A program made the position numbers and the translations under genes. A model generated the notes under the pieces. That model did no database searches and had not been told where the DNA came from. It worked only from the letters and a program-made list of their open reading frames with translations. Shown here piece by piece: positions 1 to 6,798 of a stretch of DNA of 12,073 nt; position 1 is the first letter of the stretch; each line of letters opens with the position of its first letter. The DNA lies in contig VBJS01000202.1 in assembly GCA_005880055.1 (NCBI GenBank), positions 1-12,073 of the forward strand, read 5' to 3'. Source of the DNA: Chloroflexota bacterium. GTDB lineage: Bacteria; Chloroflexota; Dehalococcoidia; SM23-28-2; RBG-16-64-32.

Positions 1-1
1 G

Positions 2-631
2 GGCGGAGCGGCGATGATCTCCACGATGTGGGCGCTGGGCAAGCTGCGCCCGGCGATCAACGTAACGGCACTCATTCCCACCGCCGAAAACATGCCTTCC
101 GGCTCGGCGACGCGTCCCGGCGACGTGGTGACGGCGATGAACGGAAAGACGATCGAGGTCATCAACACGGACGCTGAGGGCCGGCTGATCCTCGCCGATG
201 CCATCTGCTATGCTCGCAAAGAGAAGCTGTCACCTATCGTCGACGTGGCCACGCTGACAGGCGCGATGATGATCGCCCTGGGCCCGGGCGCCACCGGTTT
301 CATGGCCACGGACGACGGGCTGGCGGACGCCATGGTCGCTGCCGGAGAGGCGTCCGGCGAGAAGATGTGGCGCTTCCCGCTTATCGATGAGTACCGCGAG
401 GGGTTGAAGAGCAACGTGGCGGACATCAAGAACACGGGCGCGCGCAGCGGCGGCGCGATCAACGCGGCGAAGTTCTTGCACTTCTTCGTGGAAGACACTC
501 CCTGGGTCCATATAGACATGGCGGGCACTGATGAGTCCGACAAGGAGAAGGGCGTCTGGGTGAAGGGTTCCACCGGAATCCCGACGCGTACACTTATTAA
601 CTTCGCGATAAGCATGGCGGACCGGGGCTAG
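2..631 (+). CDS. pepA: Leucyl aminopeptidase (peptidase family M17), 3' part
   Basis: This is the C-terminal catalytic part of a cytosolic M17 aminopeptidase, which removes N-terminal residues from peptides using two divalent metal ions. The reading frame is open from base 2, so the gene starts before the window; the ATG at 14 is internal. The family signature NTDAEGRL is at 164-187. In E. coli PepA the Asp and Glu of this motif bind metal and the Arg is catalytic. Further family blocks follow: the ATLTGA segment, the DEYREGLKS segment and the C-terminal HIDMAGT and GSTGIPTRTL segments. The first residues (GGAA) directly follow the position of another metal-ligand Asp, so that ligand and the KGITFDSGG-type motif lie outside the window. 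The frame ends in TAG at 629-631, a normal family end. No clear terminator follows. The next gene-sized frame downstream is on the opposite strand. Family assignment is very secure; exact substrate preference cannot be read. Confidence 0.96.
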   Translation, partial: GGAAMISTMWALGKLRPAINVTALIPTAENMPSGSATRPGDVVTAMNGKTIEVINTDAEGRLILADAICYARKEKLSPIVDVATLTGAMMIALGPGATGFMATDDGLADAMVAAGEASGEKMWRFPLIDEYREGLKSNVADIKNTGARSGGAINAAKFLHFFVEDTPWVHIDMAGTDESDKEKGVWVKGSTGIPTRTLINFAISMADRG

Positions 632-793
632 CCCAGCGGCACGCAGGCAGACTCTCTTCCCACTACTTCCGTTAGTCGCATAGGCACCGCGGGCCGGAAC
701 CGGCGCCGGAGCGCGCGTCATAAAATCGTCCGCCCGGGTTAGAGCGTCAGCCGGCAGTGCGGGGTATTGAGACTTGCCGATGTTGGGGCCGCG

Positions 794-1003
794 CTAGCGG
801 CGGTTGACCGTCGTCACGGGCCGGCGCGCGCTTACCGGCGGCGGCTCTGGCGCCCGGTATTCGCCGGCGGCGGGGAAGGGTAGGCGCTTCCTCGCGGAAT
901 GGGGCAGTACCCGGCGTCCCAGCATGGTGAAGACAGTCAGGTAAAGATCGGCTAAAGCGCCGACATCCTGAATCAATGTTGGATTCTGAGCTTGCTTGCG
1001 CAT
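794..1003 (-). CDS. Possible small protein, 69 residues, unknown function
   Basis: This is a small open frame in an otherwise empty interval between two convergent genes. Its support is translational: GGGGGAGG ends 7 bases before the ATG at 1001-1003, the best-placed Shine-Dalgarno sequence in this part of the window. The predicted protein is basic. It has one likely amphipathic helix (residues about 10-30, IQDVGALADLYLTVFTMLGR) and a Pro/Arg-rich C-terminal tail ending in NRR. It has no signal peptide and no domain I recognise. An upstream in-frame start would extend it to 97 residues with a low-complexity Gly/Ser stretch, which looks non-coding. It lies downstream of the large secreted protein gene on the same strand. 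It could be spurious, since open frames are common in GC-rich DNA. Confidence 0.35.
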   Translation of the reverse strand: MRKQAQNPTLIQDVGALADLYLTVFTMLGRRVLPHSARKRLPFPAAGEYRAPEPPPVSARRPVTTVNRR

Positions 1004-1070
1004 GGGCCAGCCTCCCCCAGAGACTGAGCCGCTACCCCCGCTGCCCCGCTGACCCTTAAATCCTACACGC

Positions 1071-1092
1071 GGGGGCTTGGAAAACAACCCCC
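1071..1092. other. Hairpin in the intergenic stretch after the GH5 gene
   Basis: Five G, one bulged C and TTG at 1071-1079 pair with CAA and five C at 1085-1092, leaving a short A-rich loop. The stem is eight base pairs with one bulge. It lies 137 bases past the stop of the large secreted protein gene (reading minus) and about 68 bases before the possible small ORF. No T-run follows on either strand, so it is not a standard intrinsic terminator. It could still pause polymerase or protect an RNA end. Confidence 0.35.
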
Positions 1093-1228
1093 TGCGAGGC
1101 CCAAGTTCGGTTAATGTTGGGCGTTACCGAAACACCAAAAGCGAGCCGTAAGAAGGCGCGTGTTTTGTCAAACATTGGAAAGCCGCCTCGAAATCGGCCC
1201 AGGCGTCGGGAACGCGCTCGTCTTCTTG

Positions 1229-4200
1229 CTACGGCGGCCATGGGCACGGTGGGCCCGGACTACCGAAGGCCCTGGTAACGCCGCCCAGCATCGGCGGCAA
1301 CCCCGTTGGCCCGGCGATCAGCGCGGTCAGATCGTTCACGGCAACCCAGTGGGCGAAAGGCCCCTTCCCTGGCATGAGGTCCCAGCGCGAACTGAAGTTG
1401 GCGTTGCCCGGGTCCGCGTCCAGCCTGCGAATCGGCGCCAGGAAGCTGGTGATGTCCGTGATCGTGATGCGGTTTGTGCTATCCGGCACGCCTCCGGTAA
1501 CGAAGTCCGACGGCCAGCCGTCGCCAGCGCCGCTGTAGCGCCCACCGCACGGGTCCTGATCTGTCGTCCCGATGTGGAACTGCCCCTCGGAAAACGCGCC
1601 GGACTGCGGCGGTCCGCCCGGGCAGCCGTCGTCGACGACCGTGTCGTCTCCCACGGACGCCCCGTCGTCATTCACGCCGTTGCCGCAGAGGGGCGTGCCC
1701 GCCTCCACAGAACCCTTGTAGCCGTCGCCGTCACAGTCGAAGTTGGCTGCACCGGCGGGCAGCGGTTCGTCGACAAGCGAGTCGCCGTCGTCGTCTACCG
1801 CCGCGAAGGAGCCGTCTATACGCTCGGGCCGTGTCGCAGGATCCGTCGAATTCGAACCGCAGGCCGACTCTACGGATGAGAAGACGCCGTCCGCGTCGCC
1901 ATCGCCGTCCGTGGCGCCGGGCGGGATGACGACCGAGCCAAGGTTGATCGAGGCGGCGCTGGAGGCCGAGTTCGCCACCTCGTAGCCACCCTGCTGCGTC
2001 TGGGTGATGGTGGCAACTGTGCCGGTAGCGAGGCTGGTGGTGAAGGGCCCGAAGCTGGTGGTCACCGGGCCGGAGAGCACCTGCACGCTGGAGCTGCCGC
2101 AGGTAACGACGATGTCGGCTCCGGGACCCAGGCTGTAGTTGTTCCAATAGCAGAAGCTAACGCTGGCCGGCGCGCCGGCGCCGCTTACCGTGACTCTGAT
2201 TCCGAGCGGGTTCGGGGCGTCGCTGAGGTGCAGCGTGACCCCGCCGCGGGAGTTGATGATCCCGAAGCTGCCGCCGCCGCCCGCCTGATCACTCAGGTTG
2301 TTGCTGAAGATCAGAGGGGAAGCGTCCACCGCATCATCGATGCTGTCGTTATCGTCGTCCGGGTCGCAGGCGTCGCCCACGGAGTCCGCATCGTTGTTCG
2401 CCTGGTCCGCGTTCGCCGTTGCCGGGCAGTTGTCGCAAGCATCGCCAACTTTGTCGCTGTCCGCGTCAGCCTGCGGGGCGTTGGCAACGGCCGGGCAGTT
2501 GTCGAAGGGCTGCCACTGGCCGTCGGCGTCGCTGTCGCCGAGGTCGTGAATGAAGATGTCCTCAACGCCGTTCGTATCGCCGCCGACAAGATCGGACGCA
2601 TACGACCAGAAGCCAACGAAGCGCCCGTCTCTGCTGATGTCTAGGTAGGCGCCGCTCGGACCATTACCGTCGGTAATGCGTATTGTCCGTCGAGTAAGCC
2701 GGTCCCGGACGAACACATCCTCGGTGTTGCCATTCGCGTCTCCCGGAACCAGGTTACTCGCGCGCGACATAAACGCCACGAAGCGGCCGTCGGCGCTGAT
2801 TACCGGATCGCCCTGCGTATAAGCATTTCCGCCGGCGCCGTTCTGCCCGACACTGACGATCTCTGTGGAGACCGCTCCGGGCTCATCGAACACGCCGTCG
2901 GCGTCCGTATCACGGTCGCGCACGAATACGTCCGGGAAGCCGTTCGTATCGCAGCCCACATCGCAGACGTTGTCGTTGTTGGTGTCAGTGCCAACCAGGT
3001 TCGAGGCGGAGGACTCGAACGTTACGAATCGGCCGTCCGCACTCAGATCGGCCACGCCGCCGTAGCCGTTTTGCTGCGTGCCATCCGTATGCAGGCTTAC
3101 CCTGATAGTGCCGCCGGTATACCTGTCGTACACGAAGAGGTCCGGAACTCCGTTGGTGTCATCGGGCACAAGATTATTCGCATACGAATTCATGAGAACG
3201 TACCGGCCGTCCGCGCTCATGTCGTTGAGGAAGCTGTAATTGTTCCCCTGCTCGGCGGAACCGCTCGAAACGCTCACGCGCTCGGTCTTGCCGTTCGCCC
3301 GGTCGCGTACAAACACGTCATACGCTGCGTTGTTGTTGTCCGGCACTACGAGGTTATTCGCCTCCGAACTGAATGCTACGAACCGGCCATCATCACTGAC
3401 GCGGGCACCCTGGCTTGAATCAAATCCCTGCGAACCGCTGCCGAAGACGGGATCGGGAAGGCTTACCCGCTCGGTTGTGCTCAGGTACCGGCCTCGCAGG
3501 AAGACATCGTACAGACTCACATTGCTCCCGGCGAGGTTGGATGCCCTCGACGTGAAGGCCATCTGAGCATTCCCCGGCTGACCGCCCGTGTTCACGCTGA
3601 TGCGGTCAGTCGTGCCGGTGAGCCGGTCCCGCAAGAAAACGTCCTGGTCCGCGTTGGTGTCGCCATCGACCAAAGTCGAAGCGTAGGAAGAGAAGGTGAC
3701 GAATCGTCCATCGCCATCGAGCCGGACACGGTCGCTAAAGTTGTTGCCCTGCGTACCGTTGGTGTGCACGCTGACCCGCTCAGTCGTCGTTGGAGGGGCT
3801 AGCGTAAGCACGTCGAGCGCCGGGTCGCCGGGGCCGATGTCGTAATTGTTGAGCGTTGATCCGTCGTTGTCCCAGGCCCAGGCTAGCATTCCGTCGATGC
3901 CGGCATCGAACTGGGCCACGGCTTTCGCCTTCACTGCGGCTGCGCGGTCGGCCAGCGTACCGCCCGGCACATCCTCAGGCTTGATTCCCACCTCGCCGAT
4001 GAAGAGCGGCTTGTTGAGTGCATTGCATTGGTTGATGCGGAACTGGAGACCGTTCCACGGATCACCCGGCATCGCGACGTTCGGTGTGTAGTCGTGATAC
4101 TCGCAGAGGTCAATCGCCGGGAGCGAGTGTACGTCCTGGTACTCGGTGTACTGCGTGGCGCACTGCCCACCGCCGATCGTGCCCAGGCTTACGAGGTGGT

Positions 4201-5287
4201 TCGGATCGATGGACTTGACGAGACCCGAGACGTCAGACGCCCAGGCCATTAGCGTGTCGCGGCCTTCGGTGCCGGGAAGGCATCCGACGCTCTGCGATTC
4301 CTTCACTTCGGCCTCGTTTATCAGCTGCCACATCAGCACTGTCGGGTCGTCCCTGTAGCGCGTCACAACTTCGGCGGCCCAGTCGCGATATGACGCGATC
4401 ATTCCCGGGTCGGCGGCCTTGTACCCGTTCGTGTACCAGTCCTTCGTTTTGTAGTAGCTGCTACCGCCGTCCTCCGCGATCCCGCACTCTCCCCACTGGT
4501 CGGTGAGCGTGACGATCACCTTGATCCCGTGAGCGGCGGCTACGGCGAGCGTGTGGTCGAAGGCAGACCAGTCCCGCACTCCACCGGTGGTCGCCATCGG
4601 CTGGAAGAACCAGCTGCGCATGGCGGCGTGGCCGGGCCCGATTGCCGTCAGCGCGTTATCGAGCGCGTTACCCGAGTTCATCGGGTACCAGCACCAGCCG
4701 TCGCTGTTGGCGTTGTAGATGTTCAATCCGGTGAAGCGGTAGGGCTGGCCGTTCAGTGTAAGCTGCGTGCCGTTGCGGTTGACGAAGCCATCTGGAGTCA
4801 ATGTGGATTGGCCCGCAGCCGAACCGAAATCATTGCCAGAGTTCGGATCTCCGAAACCAGAGGAGGAGAATGCCACCACAATTTGAGTATTGGTGGCAAA
4901 TTGCTCGACTCCCGTGCTCGAGCAGGTTATCGACCAGGTCGCGGTCGCCACCCTCGACGAGCCCGCGCCCAGGATCGGGTATTCCGGATGATTGCCGGCG
5001 CCGAAGCAATCCGCCGGAATGGTGAGGCTGAAGTCAACCCTGGCCGTAACAGGGCCGTCCGGGCCATCATTGCGGACGGTCGCCAGTGCAGACACCGGGA
5101 ACGCACGGTTTACCGTGGCGCTCGCGGGCGAAGACAGTGTGACGCTCTGCATCACTAAGTCCGCCGTGTATTGCGTTGCGTCAGCCTCGGGGAAGCGGAG
5201 GTCAGGACCCGGAGCGACCGCTAGTAGGGCGAATACCGCCGTCAACGCCAGCGGAACAAAGCGCGCGGGACGCACAGCCGCTATCAC
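1229..5287 (-). CDS. Secreted multidomain GH5-like glycoside hydrolase with PD40 propeller, TSP3 repeats and dockerin-like tail
   Basis: A 1352-residue secreted protein, probably acting outside the cell on beta-linked polysaccharide. Residues 1-25 are a signal peptide (Arg-containing start, hydrophobic core, AVA before P26). Residues 42-155 look like a CARDB/DUF11-type Ig-like domain. Residues 166-490 are a clan GH-A, GH5-like barrel: R224 after strand 2, acid/base E325 in QLINEAE, H398 and Y400 in YHDY, nucleophile E432 in KPLFIGEVG, and W470/W472. It resembles endo-mannanase/cellulase relatives; substrate is not readable. Residues 502-915 are seven PD40-type propeller repeats. Residues 918-990 are thrombospondin type 3 repeats. 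Residues 991-1120 are beta-rich with two Cys, 1127-1225 are Asp-rich and calcium-binding-like, and 1235-1352 are a dockerin-like tail ending CPWPP. The start is uncertain. GTG at 5287 has no usable ribosome site. GTG at 5275 has GGAG 11 bases upstream. An ATT at 5299 lies 7 bases after AAGGAG. The stop is TAG at 1229-1231. Confidence 0.9.
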   Translation of the reverse strand: MIAAVRPARFVPLALTAVFALLAVAPGPDLRFPEADATQYTADLVMQSVTLSSPASATVNRAFPVSALATVRNDGPDGPVTARVDFSLTIPADCFGAGNHPEYPILGAGSSRVATATWSITCSSTGVEQFATNTQIVVAFSSSGFGDPNSGNDFGSAAGQSTLTPDGFVNRNGTQLTLNGQPYRFTGLNIYNANSDGWCWYPMNSGNALDNALTAIGPGHAAMRSWFFQPMATTGGVRDWSAFDHTLAVAAAHGIKVIVTLTDQWGECGIAEDGGSSYYKTKDWYTNGYKAADPGMIASYRDWAAEVVTRYRDDPTVLMWQLINEAEVKESQSVGCLPGTEGRDTLMAWASDVSGLVKSIDPNHLVSLGTIGGGQCATQYTEYQDVHSLPAIDLCEYHDYTPNVAMPGDPWNGLQFRINQCNALNKPLFIGEVGIKPEDVPGGTLADRAAAVKAKAVAQFDAGIDGMLAWAWDNDGSTLNNYDIGPGDPALDVLTLAPPTTTERVSVHTNGTQGNNFSDRVRLDGDGRFVTFSSYASTLVDGDTNADQDVFLRDRLTGTTDRISVNTGGQPGNAQMAFTSRASNLAGSNVSLYDVFLRGRYLSTTERVSLPDPVFGSGSQGFDSSQGARVSDDGRFVAFSSEANNLVVPDNNNAAYDVFVRDRANGKTERVSVSSGSAEQGNNYSFLNDMSADGRYVLMNSYANNLVPDDTNGVPDLFVYDRYTGGTIRVSLHTDGTQQNGYGGVADLSADGRFVTFESSASNLVGTDTNNDNVCDVGCDTNGFPDVFVRDRDTDADGVFDEPGAVSTEIVSVGQNGAGGNAYTQGDPVISADGRFVAFMSRASNLVPGDANGNTEDVFVRDRLTRRTIRITDGNGPSGAYLDISRDGRFVGFWSYASDLVGGDTNGVEDIFIHDLGDSDADGQWQPFDNCPAVANAPQADADSDKVGDACDNCPATANADQANNDADSVGDACDPDDDNDSIDDAVDASPLIFSNNLSDQAGGGGSFGIINSRGGVTLHLSDAPNPLGIRVTVSGAGAPASVSFCYWNNYSLGPGADIVVTCGSSSVQVLSGPVTTSFGPFTTSLATGTVATITQTQQGGYEVANSASSAASINLGSVVIPPGATDGDGDADGVFSSVESACGSNSTDPATRPERIDGSFAAVDDDGDSLVDEPLPAGAANFDCDGDGYKGSVEAGTPLCGNGVNDDGASVGDDTVVDDGCPGGPPQSGAFSEGQFHIGTTDQDPCGGRYSGAGDGWPSDFVTGGVPDSTNRITITDITSFLAPIRRLDADPGNANFSSRWDLMPGKGPFAHWVAVNDLTALIAGPTGLPPMLGGVTRAFGSPGPPCPWPP
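2543..3784 (-). repeat. Seven PD40/TolB-like propeller repeats inside the secreted protein
   Basis: The translated protein repeats a unit of about 60 residues: a strand with SADGRFVAF, then SSxASNLV, an Asp-rich turn DTNGxxD, the strand VFVRDR, then a TxRVSV strand. Units fall at about residues 502-563, 564-610, 611-671, 672-731, 732-813, 814-871 and 872-915. Seven units suit one closed seven-bladed propeller. Unit 2 is about 13 residues short and lacks its DGRFVAF strand. Unit 5 carries two Asp/Asn-rich insertions, one with two Cys. The repeats are diverged at DNA level, so this is an old protein repeat rather than a recent tandem duplication. Confidence 0.85.
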
Positions 5288-5319
5288 TCCGGCGCCAATA
5301 ATGCTGCTCCTTGCCTCAC

Positions 5320-5341
5320 CCGGGCTGCGATCGGAGCCCGG
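5320..5341. other. Inverted repeat in the leader of the secreted protein gene
   Basis: CCGGGCT at 5320-5326 is exactly complementary to AGCCCGG at 5335-5341, with an eight-base loop. On the minus strand it falls between the candidate promoter and the AAGGAG site at 5307-5312, so the RNA could fold just ahead of the ribosome site. It lacks a T-run in the direction of the gene. Its role is unknown; seven perfect pairs in GC-rich DNA may be chance. Confidence 0.35.
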
Positions 5342-5387
5342 TTTAAAAATGCCCCGTCGGCACAGCGCGCTCGCCCCTGTACGCGCA

Positions 5388-5415
5388 AGTCTACGCCTTA
5401 TTGGAGGCGCGTCAA
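5388..5415 (-). promoter_or_regulatory. Candidate sigma70-type promoter for the secreted protein gene
   Basis: On the minus strand TTGACG (5410-5415, 5 of 6 to the -35 consensus) and TAGACT (5388-5393, 4 of 6 to the -10 consensus) are 16 bases apart. They sit in the 174-base gap between the lysC stop and the secreted protein start. The predicted transcript starts near 5380 and gives a leader of about 90 bases. This implies the secreted protein is transcribed separately from lysC. The call rests on motif match only. Confidence 0.4.
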
Positions 5416-5461
5416 TGGTTGCGGGCTTTCCGTACTTAGAAATGAGTAGTCAGGCGCCCAG

Positions 5462-5944
5462 CTACTCGCTCTCCAGCTCGAAGGCCTTGTGCAGGGCGCG
5501 GACGGCCTTCGGGACCTGCGACTCGTCGATCAGGCAGGTTATGCGGATTTCACTGGTTGTGATCAGCTCGATGTTGATGCCAGCCTGTTCGAGAGTGCGA
5601 AACATGCGGCCCGCATAGCCGGCGGCGGACGTCATCCCCGCGCCCACAATGCTCACTTTCGCCAGGTGGGTATCGGCCATCACGTCCGGCGCGTCGATGC
5701 TTTTCGCGACGGGCCGCACGATGGCCAGCGCCCGGTTCAGATCGTGGCGGGAGATGGTGAATGTGAGGTCTGTGAGGCGCTCGACGCTGGCATTCTGGAC
5801 GATGGTATCGACGCTGATGCCGCCTTCGCCGAGCGGCTCGAAGACGGCGGCGGCGATGCCGGGGCGGTCCGGCACTCCGCGGATCGTGATGCGGGCGACG
5901 TCTGTGTCCTGCGCGATGCCCATCACCTTGTTACGTTCTTCCAT
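5462..5944 (-). CDS. Probable aspartate kinase beta subunit from an internal in-frame start in lysC
   Basis: Codon 246 of lysC is an ATG (5942-5944) preceded by GGAGG (5952-5956) with a 7-base spacer, which is ideal Shine-Dalgarno geometry. Translation from here gives a 160-residue protein made of the linker and both ACT domains. Corynebacterium glutamicum and Bacillus subtilis are known to make such a beta subunit from an internal start at nearly the same place (about residue 250, 160-170 residues), forming alpha2beta2 enzymes. The contrast is striking: the full-length start has no Shine-Dalgarno sequence, while the internal start has the strongest one in the gene. The sequence evidence is the site and its spacing; production of the protein is inferred. 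Confidence 0.6.
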   Translation of the reverse strand: MEERNKVMGIAQDTDVARITIRGVPDRPGIAAAVFEPLGEGGISVDTIVQNASVERLTDLTFTISRHDLNRALAIVRPVAKSIDAPDVMADTHLAKVSIVGAGMTSAAGYAGRMFRTLEQAGINIELITTSEIRITCLIDESQVPKAVRALHKAFELESE

Positions 5945-6679
5945 GGCGGCGCCTCCGTGTATCAGTGTACCCGCCGAACCCGAGAAGCTGGAGGCGACGT
6001 AGATCGGCACGCCGTAGACCGCTCCCAGCTCTACCGCGCGCGGGTGCATGACGCGGGCGCCCCAGGCTGCCAGCTCCAGCATCTCCTCGTAGCTGACCTC
6101 CTTCAGCTTCCTGGCCTCCGGCACGTAGCGGGGGTCGGCCGTGAAGATGCCCTCCACGTCCGTGTATATCTCGCAGCGCTCGGCCGGTAGGCCGGCGGCA
6201 AGCGCGACAGCGGACGTGTCCGAACCGCCGCGGCCGAGTGTGGTGATGTCCATCTCCTCCGTGATGCCCTGGAATCCCGCCACGATAACGACGTGCCCGG
6301 CCTCCAGCTCTTGGAGGATGCGCTTCGGGTCCAGCTTCGAGATGCGGGCGCGCCCGTGCCGCCGGTCCGTGCGGATGCCGGCCTGCGCGCCCGAAAGGGC
6401 GACTGCCGGGTGGCCGGAGTGACGCAGCGCCATGGCGAGCAACGTGGAGGAGACGATTTCGCCTGTTGAAAGCAGCAGGTCAAGCTCGCGCGGCTCGGGC
6501 TCCTCCGTGATGCCGCGGGCGAGCGCGATCAGCCGGTCGGTGGTGTCGCCCATAGCGGAGGCGACGACGACGAGACGGTCGCCCGCTTCGATGCGACTGA
6601 TGATGCGGGCGGCGACAGCCTTGACGCGCTCCGCATCCCCGATGGAGGTACCGCCGTACTTCTGGACGATCAGGGCCAT
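5462..6679 (-). CDS. lysC: Aspartate kinase, monofunctional, with two C-terminal ACT domains
   Basis: This enzyme phosphorylates L-aspartate with ATP, the first committed step toward lysine, threonine and methionine. The 405-residue length fits the monofunctional alpha-type enzyme. Residues 1-240 are the amino acid kinase domain: KYGGTS at 7-12, STGE at 71-74, and GRGGSDTSA at 149-157. Residues about 262-335 and 340-402 are the two regulatory ACT domains; the second has VGAGM and INIELITTSEIRI, as in lysine/threonine-sensitive actinobacterial enzymes. Inhibition by lysine and/or threonine is likely but cannot be specified. The ATG at 6679 gives the typical MALIVQKYGGTS start. No Shine-Dalgarno sequence precedes it. 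Instead a -10-like TAGAAT lies 6 bases upstream, so the mRNA may be leaderless. It is 119 bases downstream of thrB on the same strand. An internal start at 5944 probably yields a separate beta subunit. Confidence 0.97.
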   Translation of the reverse strand: MALIVQKYGGTSIGDAERVKAVAARIISRIEAGDRLVVVASAMGDTTDRLIALARGITEEPEPRELDLLLSTGEIVSSTLLAMALRHSGHPAVALSGAQAGIRTDRRHGRARISKLDPKRILQELEAGHVVIVAGFQGITEEMDITTLGRGGSDTSAVALAAGLPAERCEIYTDVEGIFTADPRYVPEARKLKEVSYEEMLELAAWGARVMHPRAVELGAVYGVPIYVASSFSGSAGTLIHGGAAMEERNKVMGIAQDTDVARITIRGVPDRPGIAAAVFEPLGEGGISVDTIVQNASVERLTDLTFTISRHDLNRALAIVRPVAKSIDAPDVMADTHLAKVSIVGAGMTSAAGYAGRMFRTLEQAGINIELITTSEIRITCLIDESQVPKAVRALHKAFELESE

Positions 6680-6685
6680 GAGGTA

Positions 6686-6691
6686 ATTCTA
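6686..6691 (-). promoter_or_regulatory. Candidate -10 box for leaderless lysC mRNA
   Basis: On the minus strand TAGAAT (5 of 6 to consensus) ends 6 bases before the lysC ATG, which would place the transcription start at or next to the A of the start codon. This fits the absence of a Shine-Dalgarno sequence. I find no good -35 element 16-18 bases upstream, so the call is tentative. Confidence 0.35.
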
Positions 6692-6709
6692 ATTCCCGAG
6701 AATCCCTGC

Positions 6710-6798
6710 GGGTTGAGCAATTGCGTTGGCTCCAAGGAACGTGGTTCGGCGGGAGCCGAGCTCCATGCCGGCTTGCGGGCTTCCCAGTTGCTCAACCC
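6710..6798. repeat. Perfect 11-bp inverted repeat with nested hairpins between thrB and lysC
   Basis: GGGTTGAGCAA (6710-6720) and TTGCTCAACCC (6788-6798) are exact inverse complements 67 bases apart. The outer arm starts directly beside the thrB stop codon (6799-6801). Inside, 6728-6733 can pair with 6752-6757, enclosing a second stem of 6737-6740 with 6744-6747. Alternatively 6752-6756 can pair with 6760-6764 in a tight hairpin. The two inner folds exclude each other. No T-run follows on the minus strand, so it is not a plain intrinsic terminator. It could be a 3'-end stabiliser for thrB mRNA, a regulatory leader for lysC, or a small palindromic repeat element. I see no flanking target duplication and no second copy in the window. 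It does not match the lysine riboswitch or a T-box as I know them. Confidence 0.7.

Larger units (their letters stand above)
632..1228. other. Convergent intergenic stretch, mostly without genes
   Basis: This interval of about 600 bases lies between the stop of the plus-strand aminopeptidase and the stop of the minus-strand secreted protein. Apart from the possible 69-residue ORF at 794-1003 and the hairpin at 1071-1092, I see nothing convincing. The part from 632 to 793 holds only short GC-rich palindromes, such as the ten-base CCGGCGCCGG at 700-709, which are expected in DNA of this composition. I find no tRNA fold, no intrinsic terminator with a T-run and no repeated units. Confidence 0.6.

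Noticed and set aside
700..709. Palindrome CCGGCGCCGG as an operator
   Set aside because: Short GC palindromes are frequent in DNA of this composition and no promoter is nearby.
1056..1247. 63-codon minus-strand frame overlapping the end of the secreted protein gene
   Set aside because: Arg-rich start inside another gene, no good ribosome site, no recognisable content.
1160..1879. 239-codon plus-strand frame opposite the end of the secreted protein gene
   Set aside because: Low-complexity Arg/Val/Ala translation, no ribosome site, and it opposes a well-supported domain on the minus strand.
6710..6798. Miniature mobile element with 11-bp terminal repeats
   Set aside because: No target-site duplication flanks it and no second copy is in the window; kept only as one of several explanations.
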